Part shown: positions 9,305 through 18,780 of the stretch, in pieces | Numbering within the stretch: position 1 is the first letter of the stretch | How the letters are laid out: the number at the start of each line of letters is the position of its first letter | The notes under the pieces: model-generated | What the model was told of the DNA's origin: nothing | Databases searched by the model: none | What the model saw: only the letters and a program-made list of their open reading frames with translations | Assembly (NCBI GenBank): GCA_043228905.1 | Contig: JBHGNT010000016.1 | Span: 15,066,001 to 15,130,000, forward strand | Direction: 5' to 3' | Length of the DNA stretch: 64,000 nucleotides | DNA from: Azolla caroliniana | Lineage: Eukaryota > Polypodiophyta | Position numbers and translations under genes: made by a program

Positions 9305-9735
9305 TACTCCCCCTCTTTAAAACATTGCACTCTTGCAATGGAAAGTTAGGGAAGTTAGTTCTTAGAGTATTTTCACGTTCCCATGTGGCATCTTTTATTG
9401 ATTTATCCATCCATTTTATTTTGAATTCTCGGATTTCTTTAGTACGTAATTTTTTTGTTTTAACATCGAGAATTCTTTCTGGTACATGTGGTTTAGAAGA
9501 GAATTCTTCAGAAGTAACCAGAGTTTCAGTCGTAACTGTATTGTCGCCAGAACCTAGAAGTTCTTTTAGACGACTCACATGAAAGACCGGATGAATTCCG
9601 ACACCATCGGGAAGAGCGAGACGATAGGCTGATGACCCAATGCGTTTGAGGACTGTAAAAGGTCCACAAAACCGTGGGGCTAACTTAGCGCACTTACCTG
9701 TAGACAATGTCTTAGAATTGTGAGGTACACGTAAA
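9291..9735 (-). pseudogene. Chromovirus polyprotein C-terminus with chromodomain
   Basis: On the minus strand from the transposon boundary the frame reads VFLRVPHNSKTL, then APRFCGPFTVLKRIG, HPVFHVSRLKELLG and a chromodomain-like VPERILDVKTKK..IREFKIKWM..ATWE. This is the integrase C-terminal segment and chromodomain typical of chromoviruses, where the chromodomain helps direct integration. The polypurine tract AAAGAGGGGGAG is itself coding (KRGS), and the stop TGA at 9291-9293 lies inside the 3' LTR. The upstream half of the integrase is beyond the 9.08-kb insertion, at 18821 and higher. Confidence 0.9.
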
Positions 9736-9771
9736 AACACGTTCGCGTTCACAAGTGGAAGGATCGCGCAT
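9736..9771 (+). repeat. Left terminal inverted repeat
   Basis: It starts AACACGTTCGCGTTCACAAG and pairs with 18781-18816. The only mismatch is C versus T in GGAT[C/T]GCGCAT. Confidence 0.92.
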
Positions 9772-10093
9772 AAATGGAAGGATAAGTGAAATTTTAGGGG
9801 TTTTTCAATGATTTTACAAAACACATTGATACCAGTATCATACAAGTTCAAACATACTATGAAAAAGGTTAAAAATCCACTATTTTCGTGATTTAGAAGT
9901 AACTAAAAAAAGACGAATTTCAAAAACATACATTCTCAATTTATATCACAAACTTTACAACCAATGTTATTTTATAAGAAACGATTTTTGGGAAATCATA
10001 AGAATTCAAAACACATGATTTTATATTACTCGATTTGTTACAAGCGGAATGTAGTTACACTTAATTGCCAAATATACATTCATGATCACTCCT

Positions 10094-10714
10094 TTACGGA
10101 GAATCACTACTATAACTAATATACAATGACGATTCCTCCTCATCATCCTCGGATGTACCAATCAGTGCATTATCTTCGTCATAAACCAAATGGTTTGACT
10201 CTAGATTATATGTAGCAGATCTCGTTTGCCTTTGACTCGAGCCACCTTGTAGACCTGGTAATTTTTCTTTTATTATATCTATTGTTGACTTCCTTAATCA
10301 TCCGGCTTTTGTAAGTGTGAAGTCGTACACGATGATATCCACATCAGAGATATCAAGGGTCGAGGTGTTACGAATGTTTCGCTTCCTCTTCCTACCTCCC
10401 CTTCTTGTTTGGCATTCAATCATCTCCAATGTATACTTACCTGTAAAAGCATTTGCACTTCTAGTGTTGTACCAATGAACATTTATAGACTTGATCGTGT
10501 TTTCTATTTCATGCATTAGCACTTCTAGAATTTTACCAACCCAAAATTGGTGGCCATGTGAGTTCTCATCAGCCGGCGTTGCAATCAACATCCCCGCGAT
10601 GAGCTCTTGCAAATTTCCTTGCCATCTAGCTTCGGCTGCTTTGGTCATCCTTGGTCCCACATAAATGTCTCTTTGTTGTGGATGGACCAAGCTGTCATTA
10701 ATCGCATTTACTAG
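10094..10714 (-). pseudogene. In-frame continuation of the transposase beyond TGA
   Basis: Directly after TGA (10715-10717) the same frame stays open: LVNAINDSLVHPQQ, then EARWQGNLQELIAGML, RRGGRKRKRNI (a nuclear-localisation-like basic stretch) and DVDIIVYDFTLTKAG. A second TGA at 10298-10300 follows, and the frame again continues with LRKSTIDIIKEKLPG and an acidic tail GTSEDDEEESS to TAA at 10094-10096. The whole frame 12874-10094 is 927 codons with only these two internal stops, both TGA. Both fit CGA to TGA changes (Arg). The first sits in the context TGA-CTA-G, a known readthrough context, so translational readthrough is an alternative. Confidence 0.7.
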
Positions 10715-12874
10715 TCACTCTGGAGTTCTATTTACGCGATCATGTTGCAGCGACCATGTGAATGGCGTTTCCAAATTCCAATTATCAACAGATACACAAT
10801 TGTCTATAATTTCTTTCTGATCAGTATAAAATACATCCCACCATGACGTGTCTTGTTGTGCGGCATATTTCTTGGCGGCCTCAATATGTTTTCTTTTTTC
10901 TTCTAAGGCTTGGAGCCATGACCGTTTTTGTTCTAATACCAAGTCGCTCTGCAACTGTCCTTTCTTCTCAATTGGCATTTGCTTAGCTCCATGGACAATT
11001 GTACTCGGCATACAAAGTAATAACTGGCAACCACCTTCAGGTTCCCATGTTGTAGAAGATGAATATTGTTTAGCATACAAAAGTGTAGAACCACTTATTC
11101 CATTTTTCTTTATCAAAAAAATGTGATTGAAACTTATATTGTTTAACTGAGCAAGCACTTTAACATTCCCACCACCCCCATCTAATATATATCTCTTAAA
11201 GTCATATACCTCCTTCAAGTGTAACACTTTTGGGCGTGGTGTATATGCATCACAAATGACATCAAATAGTTTAGGTAAAGTGAAAGCATCATGCCGAGAC
11301 AACTGTCTGGAGAATGTGCTAAACATCTGATCTATATGGTCATGTGTGTGGCCAACCAAAAGGAAATTGACTTTCACTTTCCTAAACAATTCTAGGTTGA
11401 CCAACATACTTAGATAGCCAAATACAGTTGAATTTTTGTTCTCTCTAGCAGTATTGTCCAATTGAATGTATAGAACAGGGGGGAAAGGTTGTCCCCAAGA
11501 CATCAAAACTCGGTGAATCACTGTAACTGTTAGGTTAGGGTCATTGTGAACATCGGGGTAAGTAATGAAGACGTGAGGTCGAACAGACCTATTATAAGCC
11601 AAGCATCCCACCAAGTGCATTTGAACAAGGCACTCATCATTGACATCTTTGGGGAGCCTCCGCATATGCGGCAAGCATGTCTTCTTCTGGTCCATGCCAT
11701 CTATCATTAAGCACATGTATTGTTCAGGCCTCTTCAAACACTTCTCTCTATGATGCATCGCCTTCCTTCGTTCTAAGGATTGTGCCTCACGATGCTCTTG
11801 TAGTAAGTTCTTACTCGTATCCTTTTCCATTGATGTCTTTGCACCTTTAGCCAAACTTTTAAGATTTTCACAAATGGAGCAATAACCCATACGTACTTTA
11901 CGAGGAATAATAACATTTGAAAACCGAGCTCTCCATAATCTTGTGAATTGGCTATAGGTGATAGACTTATTACGTGAGCCCAGCATTTCAGATCGATAGA
12001 CATCATAAACTTCCCGACGGGTATAATTATCAGAAAGATGCATCCTACCTGTAGTGGGCATTACTTCACAATTTAACTGAAAGTAAGTTTTCATCCAGCC
12101 AATAGCTAGTCTTCCAATTGCACCTTTCATACTTGGAACCTCTTTACAATTGAGCATCTGATCCCCGCTAAGTAAACGTTGTTGTACTCTATGTAGCCGC
12201 ATGTTACTAACACATAACACAATTTTGAATGCAACTCTACATATCTGTTGCGCATGGAAGATATAATACTCGAATGATACTTTGATCCCCGTACATTTGT
12301 CAGATACTAGTTGCATATGTGATCCGAGGTAAGTGTCTTGCTCATCACCGGTCATCGAAAAATAGTATCGCCTTAATTCTCGCAACTTTGATTTTCCAAT
12401 CATAGACATACAACCACGGGCACAACATATTTTGTTGACATCAAATCCAATCTGTTTATCTGATGTCACCAAGCTAAATCTAGCCAGACGAATTCTTCGT
12501 GGGATTCTTCTAATATGCATAGGGCTCCCAGATTTCTCTTCCTGCATAGAGGTTGGTGTAACCTTGTTACAGTCTAATTCTCTGTTCTGACCATCGCCAA
12601 TGTTATTCAATGTTTCCTGGGCATTTCCTTCATTCTCGGTATCTTTATTAATATCGTATTCTTCAATAGAGAACTCTTCACATGTGTCATTATTTACATT
12701 CCCTGTAGATGAGCTCAGACAATATTCTTCCATAGAATATGGTGAGTCGGTCGAAAGACAATATTCTTCAATCGAATATGGTGACTCTGTTGACAAACAA
12801 TACTCTTCAGTAGAAAACGATGGGTCTGATGACAAACAATATTCTTCAATCGAGAACGGTGAATCTTCACTCAT
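10715..12874 (-). CDS. Transposase candidate of the DNA transposon, DUF7869-like, N-terminal 719 residues
   Basis: Start ATG 12874. Residues 4-55 are four 13-residue repeats of an S-P-x-S-x-E-E-Y-C-L-S pattern, followed by acidic Ser-rich sequence. Next come a cysteine-containing region (KICCARGCMSMIGKSKLREL; QICRVAFKIVL), YCSICENLK (about 340), then a core with CLMIDGMDQ (Asp about 392), VLYIQLDNTARENKN (Asp about 472) and LVGHTHDHIDQMFS (about 507-520). This spacing of D-G-x-D-Q, L-D-N-x-x-R-E-N-K-N and G-H-T-H-x-x-I-D-Q is what I know from DUF7869 proteins, thought to be RNase H-fold transposases. The Asp residues are candidate catalytic positions. A TGA at 10715-10717 ends the frame, but the same frame continues. 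The transposase role is inferred from the TIR element around it and the family resemblance. Confidence 0.75.
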   Translation of the reverse strand: MSEDSPFSIEEYCLSSDPSFSTEEYCLSTESPYSIEEYCLSTDSPYSMEEYCLSSSTGNVNNDTCEEFSIEEYDINKDTENEGNAQETLNNIGDGQNRELDCNKVTPTSMQEEKSGSPMHIRRIPRRIRLARFSLVTSDKQIGFDVNKICCARGCMSMIGKSKLRELRRYYFSMTGDEQDTYLGSHMQLVSDKCTGIKVSFEYYIFHAQQICRVAFKIVLCVSNMRLHRVQQRLLSGDQMLNCKEVPSMKGAIGRLAIGWMKTYFQLNCEVMPTTGRMHLSDNYTRREVYDVYRSEMLGSRNKSITYSQFTRLWRARFSNVIIPRKVRMGYCSICENLKSLAKGAKTSMEKDTSKNLLQEHREAQSLERRKAMHHREKCLKRPEQYMCLMIDGMDQKKTCLPHMRRLPKDVNDECLVQMHLVGCLAYNRSVRPHVFITYPDVHNDPNLTVTVIHRVLMSWGQPFPPVLYIQLDNTARENKNSTVFGYLSMLVNLELFRKVKVNFLLVGHTHDHIDQMFSTFSRQLSRHDAFTLPKLFDVICDAYTPRPKVLHLKEVYDFKRYILDGGGGNVKVLAQLNNISFNHIFLIKKNGISGSTLLYAKQYSSSTTWEPEGGCQLLLCMPSTIVHGAKQMPIEKKGQLQSDLVLEQKRSWLQALEEKRKHIEAAKKYAAQQDTSWWDVFYTDQKEIIDNCVSVDNWNLETPFTWSLQHDRVNRTPE
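12710..12865 (-). repeat. 39-bp coding repeats (four 13-residue units)
   Basis: They encode four consecutive units of the pattern [DE]-[SP]-[PS]-[FY]-S-x-E-E-Y-C-L-S-[ST] at the N-terminus of the transposase candidate. A fifth partial match (EEFSIEEYDIN) follows about 10 residues later. Confidence 0.85.
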
Positions 12875-13547
12875 GGCTTAAGGTCTAGATAGGGCTCTCT
12901 AAGTTATACTCCTCTCTAACCATATACTCCTCCCTAAACATAAACTTCTCTCTAAACAAAAGCCAAATCAATAGAATGTCTATATTATGTAATATTCTAT
13001 TAAAATACAATACATCTAAAAATTATTTTTAATAAAGTAATTTAACTTAAATTATCAATCATTATATAAACTAGATCTAAATGATGTTAAATCAAGTAAA
13101 ATATAAAACTAATCATTAACAAGCCTTGAATATGTTGGATTAATGTTAAACTCATTGGCTAATTAATGTCACCCATTTTGATATAGAACGTCTCACTCAT
13201 TGATTCTTTAATGCTCACCATTTTAAATATTAGACTTATCAATCACTGGTTAATTCATGCCCACATCTTTAATACATAACTATTGAGAGTCATAAAATTT
13301 TTTGCTTTTAGTAATCAATCATTGGTACATTCATGAACCTCTATCATTGTCTCCTTCATAACCTTTGAAGTGATTGTAGGTTGTTATGAGTATAAAAGAT
13401 TGATCAATATGTTAGTTTGACTTTGTAATCATTAATACAATCATAAGTTACTATAGTTAATGTGACTATGGTTACAAACTAACTATCCTCAAAGTTACCA
13501 ACATTGGTTAAGGTGACTATGGTTACTTTAACCATGGGTTCAATCCC
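12875..13547. other. AT-rich centre of the transposon
   Basis: This is non-coding sequence between the divergent genes. It contains a 20-bp direct repeat with one mismatch (GTTAA[T/G]GTGACTATGGTTAC at 13456-13475 and 13507-13526) just upstream of a TATA box. These are candidate promoter elements for the plus-strand gene. Confidence 0.6.
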
Positions 13548-13555
13548 TATAAATA
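13548..13555 (+). promoter_or_regulatory. TATA box upstream of the ParB-methyltransferase gene
   Basis: TATAAATA lies about 160 bp before the candidate first ATG (13707). Two copies of a 20-bp direct repeat lie within 100 bp upstream. A start site near 13580 would place the 9-bp repeats in the leader. Confidence 0.55.
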
Positions 13556-13581
13556 GGAAGACCTCATCATATTTCACTCAC

Positions 13582-13662
13582 CAGAGCGTACAGAGCGTAC
13601 AGAGCACTCAGAGCACACAGAGCACACAGAGCACACAGAGCACACAGAGCACTCAAGGCACA
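13582..13662 (+). repeat. 9-bp tandem array (CAGAGCRYW type)
   Basis: Eight units of CAGAGC followed by GTA, ACT or ACA, plus one degenerate unit. The array lies between the TATA box and the candidate first ATG, so it is probably transcribed leader. Confidence 0.9.
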
Positions 13663-13706
13663 AAGCACGAAAGCGCGATCTCCGCCTCCACACAACACGA
13701 TCAACC

Positions 13707-13741
13707 ATGTCTTCCAAGAGAGTCGAGCGCGAGGAGTCCAG
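13707..13741 (+). CDS. Predicted first coding exon of the ParB-methyltransferase gene
   Basis: ATG at 13707 has A at -3 and opens MSSKRVEREESR, which ends at CCAG with GTAGGC as donor. An acceptor TTTCTTAAATAG at 14545 would join it in phase to SFENLSDRPVKKIKLRIQG (14547 on), in the same frame as the main exon. A TAG at 14619-14621 then interrupts the frame, 21 bp before ATG 14643. Phase agreement and a basic stretch (RPVKKIKLR) favour this exon. No transcript is available, so it stays a prediction. Confidence 0.45.
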
Positions 13742-13791
13742 GTAGGCCTCTGACACTGTGGACATTTTTGTAAATATGTTTCGTTTCCCAA

Positions 13792-14124
13792 GAACTCGAT
13801 ACGGCGTATCGAGTTCATGTATACAATACAAATATTTATACACGAACTCGATACGGCGTATCGAGTTCGTGTGTAAATATTTGTATTGTATACATGAACT
13901 CGATACGCCGTATCGAGTTCGTGTTTAAAGTATAGGTTTTAAACATGAACTCGATACGGCGTATCGAGTTCGTGTTTAAAACCTACACTTTAAACACGAA
14001 CTCGATACGGCGTATCGAGTTCGTGTTTAAAACCTACACTTTAAACACGAACTCGATACGGCGTATCGAGTTCGTGTTTAAAACCTACACTTTATACACG
14101 AACTCGATACGGCGTATCGAGTTC
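13792..14124. repeat. Seven perfect 25-bp palindromes at 51-52 bp spacing
   Basis: Each unit has arms GAACTCGATACG and its reverse complement around a single central base. Units start at 13792, 13844, 13896, 13947, 13998, 14049 and 14100. The centre is G in six units and C in the third. In the later units the symmetry extends into flanking AAACAC/GTGTTT, and the 26-bp spacers are themselves imperfect inverted repeats (GTGTTTAAA..TTTAAACAC). The array lies between the two transposon genes, within the predicted first intron of the ParB-methyltransferase gene. Confidence 0.95.
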
Positions 14125-14545
14125 GTGTTTAAAGTGTAGCCTTTGAGAGAGAAAAATTTTACGGGGTGGAAATGATATCAAATTGTCTGGCAAAATCAGT
14201 CTTTTTTATGTTGACTTTACTTACGTTTAAACAAATACATGCTCTAATTATAGGTGTTTTATGACCTACTTTAGCTTAAAATAGTAGAAAATGATCTACA
14301 AATTGCCTTCACTATGGCAAATTGTCCTCAATATAGGTTTAGAATCTATATAAGTCACACCTACTATTTAAAAGAATATATAACCCGTTTTACTTATTAC
14401 GATATATATTTTCTAGGTTGAATAGCCCTGCCTATAATAGATTTTTAAATATGTTACTGCTCCTGGAAACTGTTCTTCATTATAATAACATATTCAATCT
14501 ACGTGACTGTCTAACTTATGTTTTTGCATATACTTTCTTAAATAG

Positions 14546-14642
14546 GTCGTTTGAGAACCTGTCAGACCGACCCGTAAAGAAAATTAAGCTTCGCATACAA
14601 GGTTCTCCAATCGAAGCCTAGACCAAGGTAACTCCGGAGACC
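14546..14642 (+). pseudogene. Upstream in-frame extension interrupted by TAG
   Basis: The frame of the main exon extends upstream (SFENLSDRPVKKIKLRIQGSPIEA) to the acceptor at 14545. TAG at 14619-14621 breaks it and TKVTPET then leads into ATG 14643. CAG to TAG is a one-step explanation. If the mutation is recent, the original start was upstream. If not, 14643 is the start and this is leader. Confidence 0.45.
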
Positions 14643-17600
14643 ATGAAGAGAGGAAAAAAGCTTCTCTTTAACGAAGAGACAAAATCTCAGCCACATAGTG
14701 ATGTAAGCCAAAAGAAACTTGTCGCCGCTACTGGAGGCGAAGACCTTCCTGACCGAGATCTCACGGACAAGGAATGGTGTATGCAATATGTCGACTCAAA
14801 GAAAAAAGTCGTATTGTATACAGCAAAGAAGAAGGGTGAGGGGCAGCTAGGGAAAGAAACTCCATTTATGTATGGCCGAATTCTACGATTTGACTACGAA
14901 GATGCAGATTCGGCCAACATACTGGTAATGATAGAGTGCTCCAAGGGGGTACGCAAAGTGTTCCTTTCAGAAGACCTTTTAGTAAAGCAATCTTGTGGGC
15001 CTGAAGTGTTCAAAAAAGCACTTGATAACTCACAAAACCTGATTGTTACCTTGAGGCCTTATATACAAGGCCATGTAACTCTAAGAGATGAAGAGCCCTC
15101 CCACGTGAAGGCCACTAAAAAGGTATCCAAAGTCCAGTCAAGACAAGCCAAGAAGAAGACAACGAAAATGTCGGATACGGATTCGACAAGTGAAAATGAA
15201 GAAGAGGATAATAAGGGGACGCTAGGAGCCGAGCTGGCCTCGGGTGTCTTGTCATCCGAGCAGAATAAAATAAGGAGAGAGTTAATGCAACGGAAGCTGG
15301 TCAGGAAAGGGCAAGTATTTAATTTGCCTATAACACACATCCATCGGCCCCCTATTGATGAAAAAACAGGTCGAAGACCACTTGAGATTAGAGAGCCTCA
15401 TCGCATGCATGTTCAAAATCTCAAGAAAAAAATGAAAATTAATCCTCATGCCACAGTGGTGCCTTTTATTGTTATGGTGGATCCTGAAGAATGCGAAACC
15501 ATTGAAGATTTTGATATCAAAAAGCATGATCAATATAATTATTTTGTCATTGGTGGATCGCATTCAGCAGAGGCACGTCGGCAACTTGTGAGAGAACATC
15601 CAACCACTTTCTTCTTCAAGTATGCCGAGTGCAAAATTTATGTTGGGCTCACAACCGAAGAGGCTAAGCTGTTGGCATGGGACCATAATAATGATAATGA
15701 CTATAGGCAGAAAATGTCGTCTATTGAGCGTATACGGTTCTTCCACCACGAGTATTTAGATGTGAAACAAAAGTTTGGTGTGAAGTTACATCCAGGCCTT
15801 CGACGTCAATGTCTTCATGAAGTCGGCATTGTGGTAGATGATAATGTTAGGTCCGATGGTCTTCGAAAGTATGAATCTTGGTTTCAATTAGCGTTTAGAG
15901 ATGGAGAAGTATGGGACCTCCAAGATCAAATCTTCTCAATGTGGGAGAATAAGGAGGTAAAGGGTCAACGACAAAAGAAATGTAGGGTTGACCCTCAACT
16001 AGAATTAAAGTCACAAGCCGCCAAGAAAATTGACTTGACAATTGAAGAAGCGGCAGACGACATGAAGCTGTCTCTATGGAGAGCGATGCAAGGTATTAAG
16101 GACGAGCAGCTTCTTGTGTCGGTTTTGTCAAGGGTTGTGGCGAAAGATTTAAGCCTTGAAGAAATGGTCACCGAGTTCAATAAGTAAGTCTTTCAAATAC
16201 TGAAATTGTAGTCTATCTGGTGTAATTCAAAGTTCTAATCTTGATTTCTAATTTTACAGTCATAAGGTGTACATGAAGATCCAAGAAGTAATGATGAAAC
16301 AACTTGGATGTATAACTTGGGAACAAGTGACCGAGGATTATCCTCTAACGTCTTCGTATAAGGCGTTATCAGAGTATTTTATTGCATTCAAGGATTGGGT
16401 TAGTATTGATGTTTTTTCATTACACTTTCATCATATGTAGAGCTTGTATAATAATACCTGATGTCTATTGTTTCTATTAGAAACCGTGTCGAGGCAAGAA
16501 ACAAGGAGAAGTTAAGGATATACACGATTTCCCTACATCCTTCCTTGCACATCTCGAGCGAGCCAGAAAAGAAAAGGATCGTCGCTTAGTCAAGGCGTAC
16601 GAAATGGAGGAAGATGGCTCGTTTAAAAAATTTAGCCACAAAAAAGATATTACGAGAGATCTTTACTACAATGTGGTTTGCGGTGATGTCATCGACTTGA
16701 TCCAGAAGGTGCCAAAGAAGGAATATACGCTAATGATTGCGGATATTCCTTACGGATTTCGAATGGCTGGGTCATCATACGACGATGAACCGTTTAGGTT
16801 TAAACAATTGGAGAAGATGGTCAAGGATTTCGCTGAGCTAACGACCGCATCCTTGTGGCGAATAGTTGTCTTTCATAGTATGGACCAAGGGTACTCGGTA
16901 GCTCAAGCTTTGAGATCTCGTTGCCATGGCATCGAGAACCTTGCATGGTAAGGATTATTTATAGGTGTCTTTCATTATATTGCAATTCTTAAGGTTGTTG
17001 AATCTATTCTTAACTCGATGAATTATTTTTTATAGGATCAAGACCAATGTAAATAGAGGGCCAACTTTTCGGTTCGTTAATGCCATTGAATACATAACGG
17101 TTGGCTACTTCGATGAAATTAAAAAACAGAGAATCAAAGAGCATTCTAATGAAGTGGGAGGTTCAAATCTGTTGGTATATCCAGCAGTGACTCGGAAATT
17201 GCGACATGTCACCACGACAGAACGGGGACTTGTCAACCCATACCAAAAACCTCAACGACTTATGATGCGCTTGATCGAGATGTTTTCTGTCGAAGGAGAC
17301 TGGATATTAGATCTCTTTTCTGGCACAGGTATTCCTCGAACTAGGGTAACGATCTTGAGATAACCAATCACTTTTTTTCGTTTGACAACTAAATCTTCTT
17401 GTTACTTACATCATAGGAACTACGTCAGCATGTGCATTGAAGCTGTTTAGAAATACAGTTGCATTGGAGAAGGACGAGGACCAAGTTATATTTATTAATA
17501 TGCGGATTAAGGCTTTGTGGGAGTGCCCAGACCAGGATGAGGAGGTCGGTGCAAAGAACCTTGCCAATACAGAAAGGTTTCAACCCGCTTCGCGAGAGCC

Positions 17601-17769
17601 TATTCCTCCGTTAGCCGGCGAACCGGGGGAGCTAATAGAGCTTGATGATGAGCTTATAGAAGATATTTCGTTGGCCCGGCTAACAGGGGAAACCAATGCA
17701 CGTATAGCCGAAGACAGTTCTACACAAGATGATGAAGAAAATGACGTTGATGAATTGATTGCTATGTAA
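14643..17769 (+). CDS. ParB-like domain fused to permuted DNA methyltransferase (five exons)
   Basis: Exons 14643-16183, 16260-16398, 16481-16947, 17036-17328 and 17417-17769 join with GT..AG introns of 76, 82, 88 and 88 bp and give 930 residues without a stop. Residues about 1-120 are unassigned, then comes an acidic linker. A ParB-like domain spans about 225-365, with FNLPITHIHRPP and IGGSHSAEARRQL in the place of the ParB GxRR box. After a linker, the methyltransferase (about 620-840) shows motif IV as ADIPYGF (about 647), NPYQKP (about 782), motif I as LDLFSGTGTTSACA (about 807) and VALEKDED. Motif IV before motif I marks the beta class acting on exocyclic amino groups (N6-adenine or N4-cytosine). 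D-I-P-Y replaces the usual D-P-P-Y; I recall similar D-L-P-Y forms in phage enzymes. ParB-methylase fusions are familiar in phages. The acidic C-tail is unassigned. The short introns show a eukaryotic gene. Confidence 0.85.
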
Positions 17770-18780
17770 TAGACTATATAAAGAATATGACACTGACGAT
17801 TTGTTAAGATTTCATATTATTAATACAAATTTTGGGTTTTACCTAGTGGATTCTATTCTTTATAATCATCTATATGTTTCAATTTTATTTTTATATACTT
17901 CATTAGTAGATTTATGATATTGGTTTCACCGCGTGCATAGCTGACTACCAAACTTATGGAGAAACATGAACTAGCTTAAATGGAGGCTGATTTTGGTCCA
18001 AGCTAACCTTAACAGAACATGGCCCTATAATTATTGCCATGACTGTCCATGTTGTTATTATGGATCTTTGTCTTATATTGTTAAAACTATTATGTTTCTA
18101 TTCCATTGCTGCTTAGATTGTGTAGTGTGTTGATAATGGTTCCAGTTGCGTTATCGTTCGGAGTTTGATCTTGTGTGAATCACCTAAGCAATAGAGTAGA
18201 TCAATTTTAAATACAGGTATGAAAGCCTAATAGGTTTGTTATTTCCACGACATTATCCTAAAGTTCACTGCCTTACATTGTGCACAATTATATACACATA
18301 TGGTTTGATCCCATATGAACAAACTGAGGAATAGATTAGATCAACTTTTAATATAAGTATTGAATACTTTAATAAGTTAGTTATTCCAATCACTTATCCT
18401 AATGTGCACTATCCTACATTTTCGACAATTACATACATGCACGTATGGGTCAAAGTATAAATTATATCTCATTTTATTAGTATGGATACAAGTACACCTC
18501 ATATTTTTGTAAAACCTACCTAATTAATATAAGTCTTTAAGTTAGTGTTTCCCTTGTCGCACAATAGTGCCATATTGAGCCATAGTTGAACTTTATTTAG
18601 ATACATTAACTTATCAACATGTCTAAACTTGCATGATTTCTACTGATCTCCACTCGTAGATCTATCATGTATTTTTATATTTGCAAATTCTTATCAAGTT
18701 GAGGAACATGTGATACTAGTGTATCCAATTATTGTAGAGAGGGTGTATTTTCTTCGTTTTAAGAAGATTCTACAAGTGGA
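17770..18780. other. Right subterminal region of the transposon
   Basis: No coding signal is seen. A divergent direct duplication of about 141 bp (GTTTGATC..AGAT[C]AA..ATTATCCTAA) starts at 18162 and again at 18303. It is AT-rich and lies between the methyltransferase stop and the right TIR. Confidence 0.6.

Noticed and set aside
13504-13773. Plus-strand open frame encoding repeated QST units
   Set aside because: It is a translation of the 9-bp repeat array in a probable leader. It overlaps the TATA box and has no other protein features.
13792-14124. Regular repeats with even spacing suggest a CRISPR array
   Set aside because: The spacers are near-identical rather than unique, there are no cas genes, and the array is inside a eukaryotic transposon nested in a plant Gypsy element.
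13945-14139. Open frame encoding repeats of the NSIRRIEFVFK type
   Set aside because: It is the translated palindrome array. Both strands give similar peptides because the units are palindromic.
14643-17769. Bacterial or phage contamination as source of the ParB-methyltransferase gene
   Set aside because: Four short GT..AG introns restore one frame across all conserved motifs, and the gene lies between TIRs that interrupt a plant Gypsy polyprotein.
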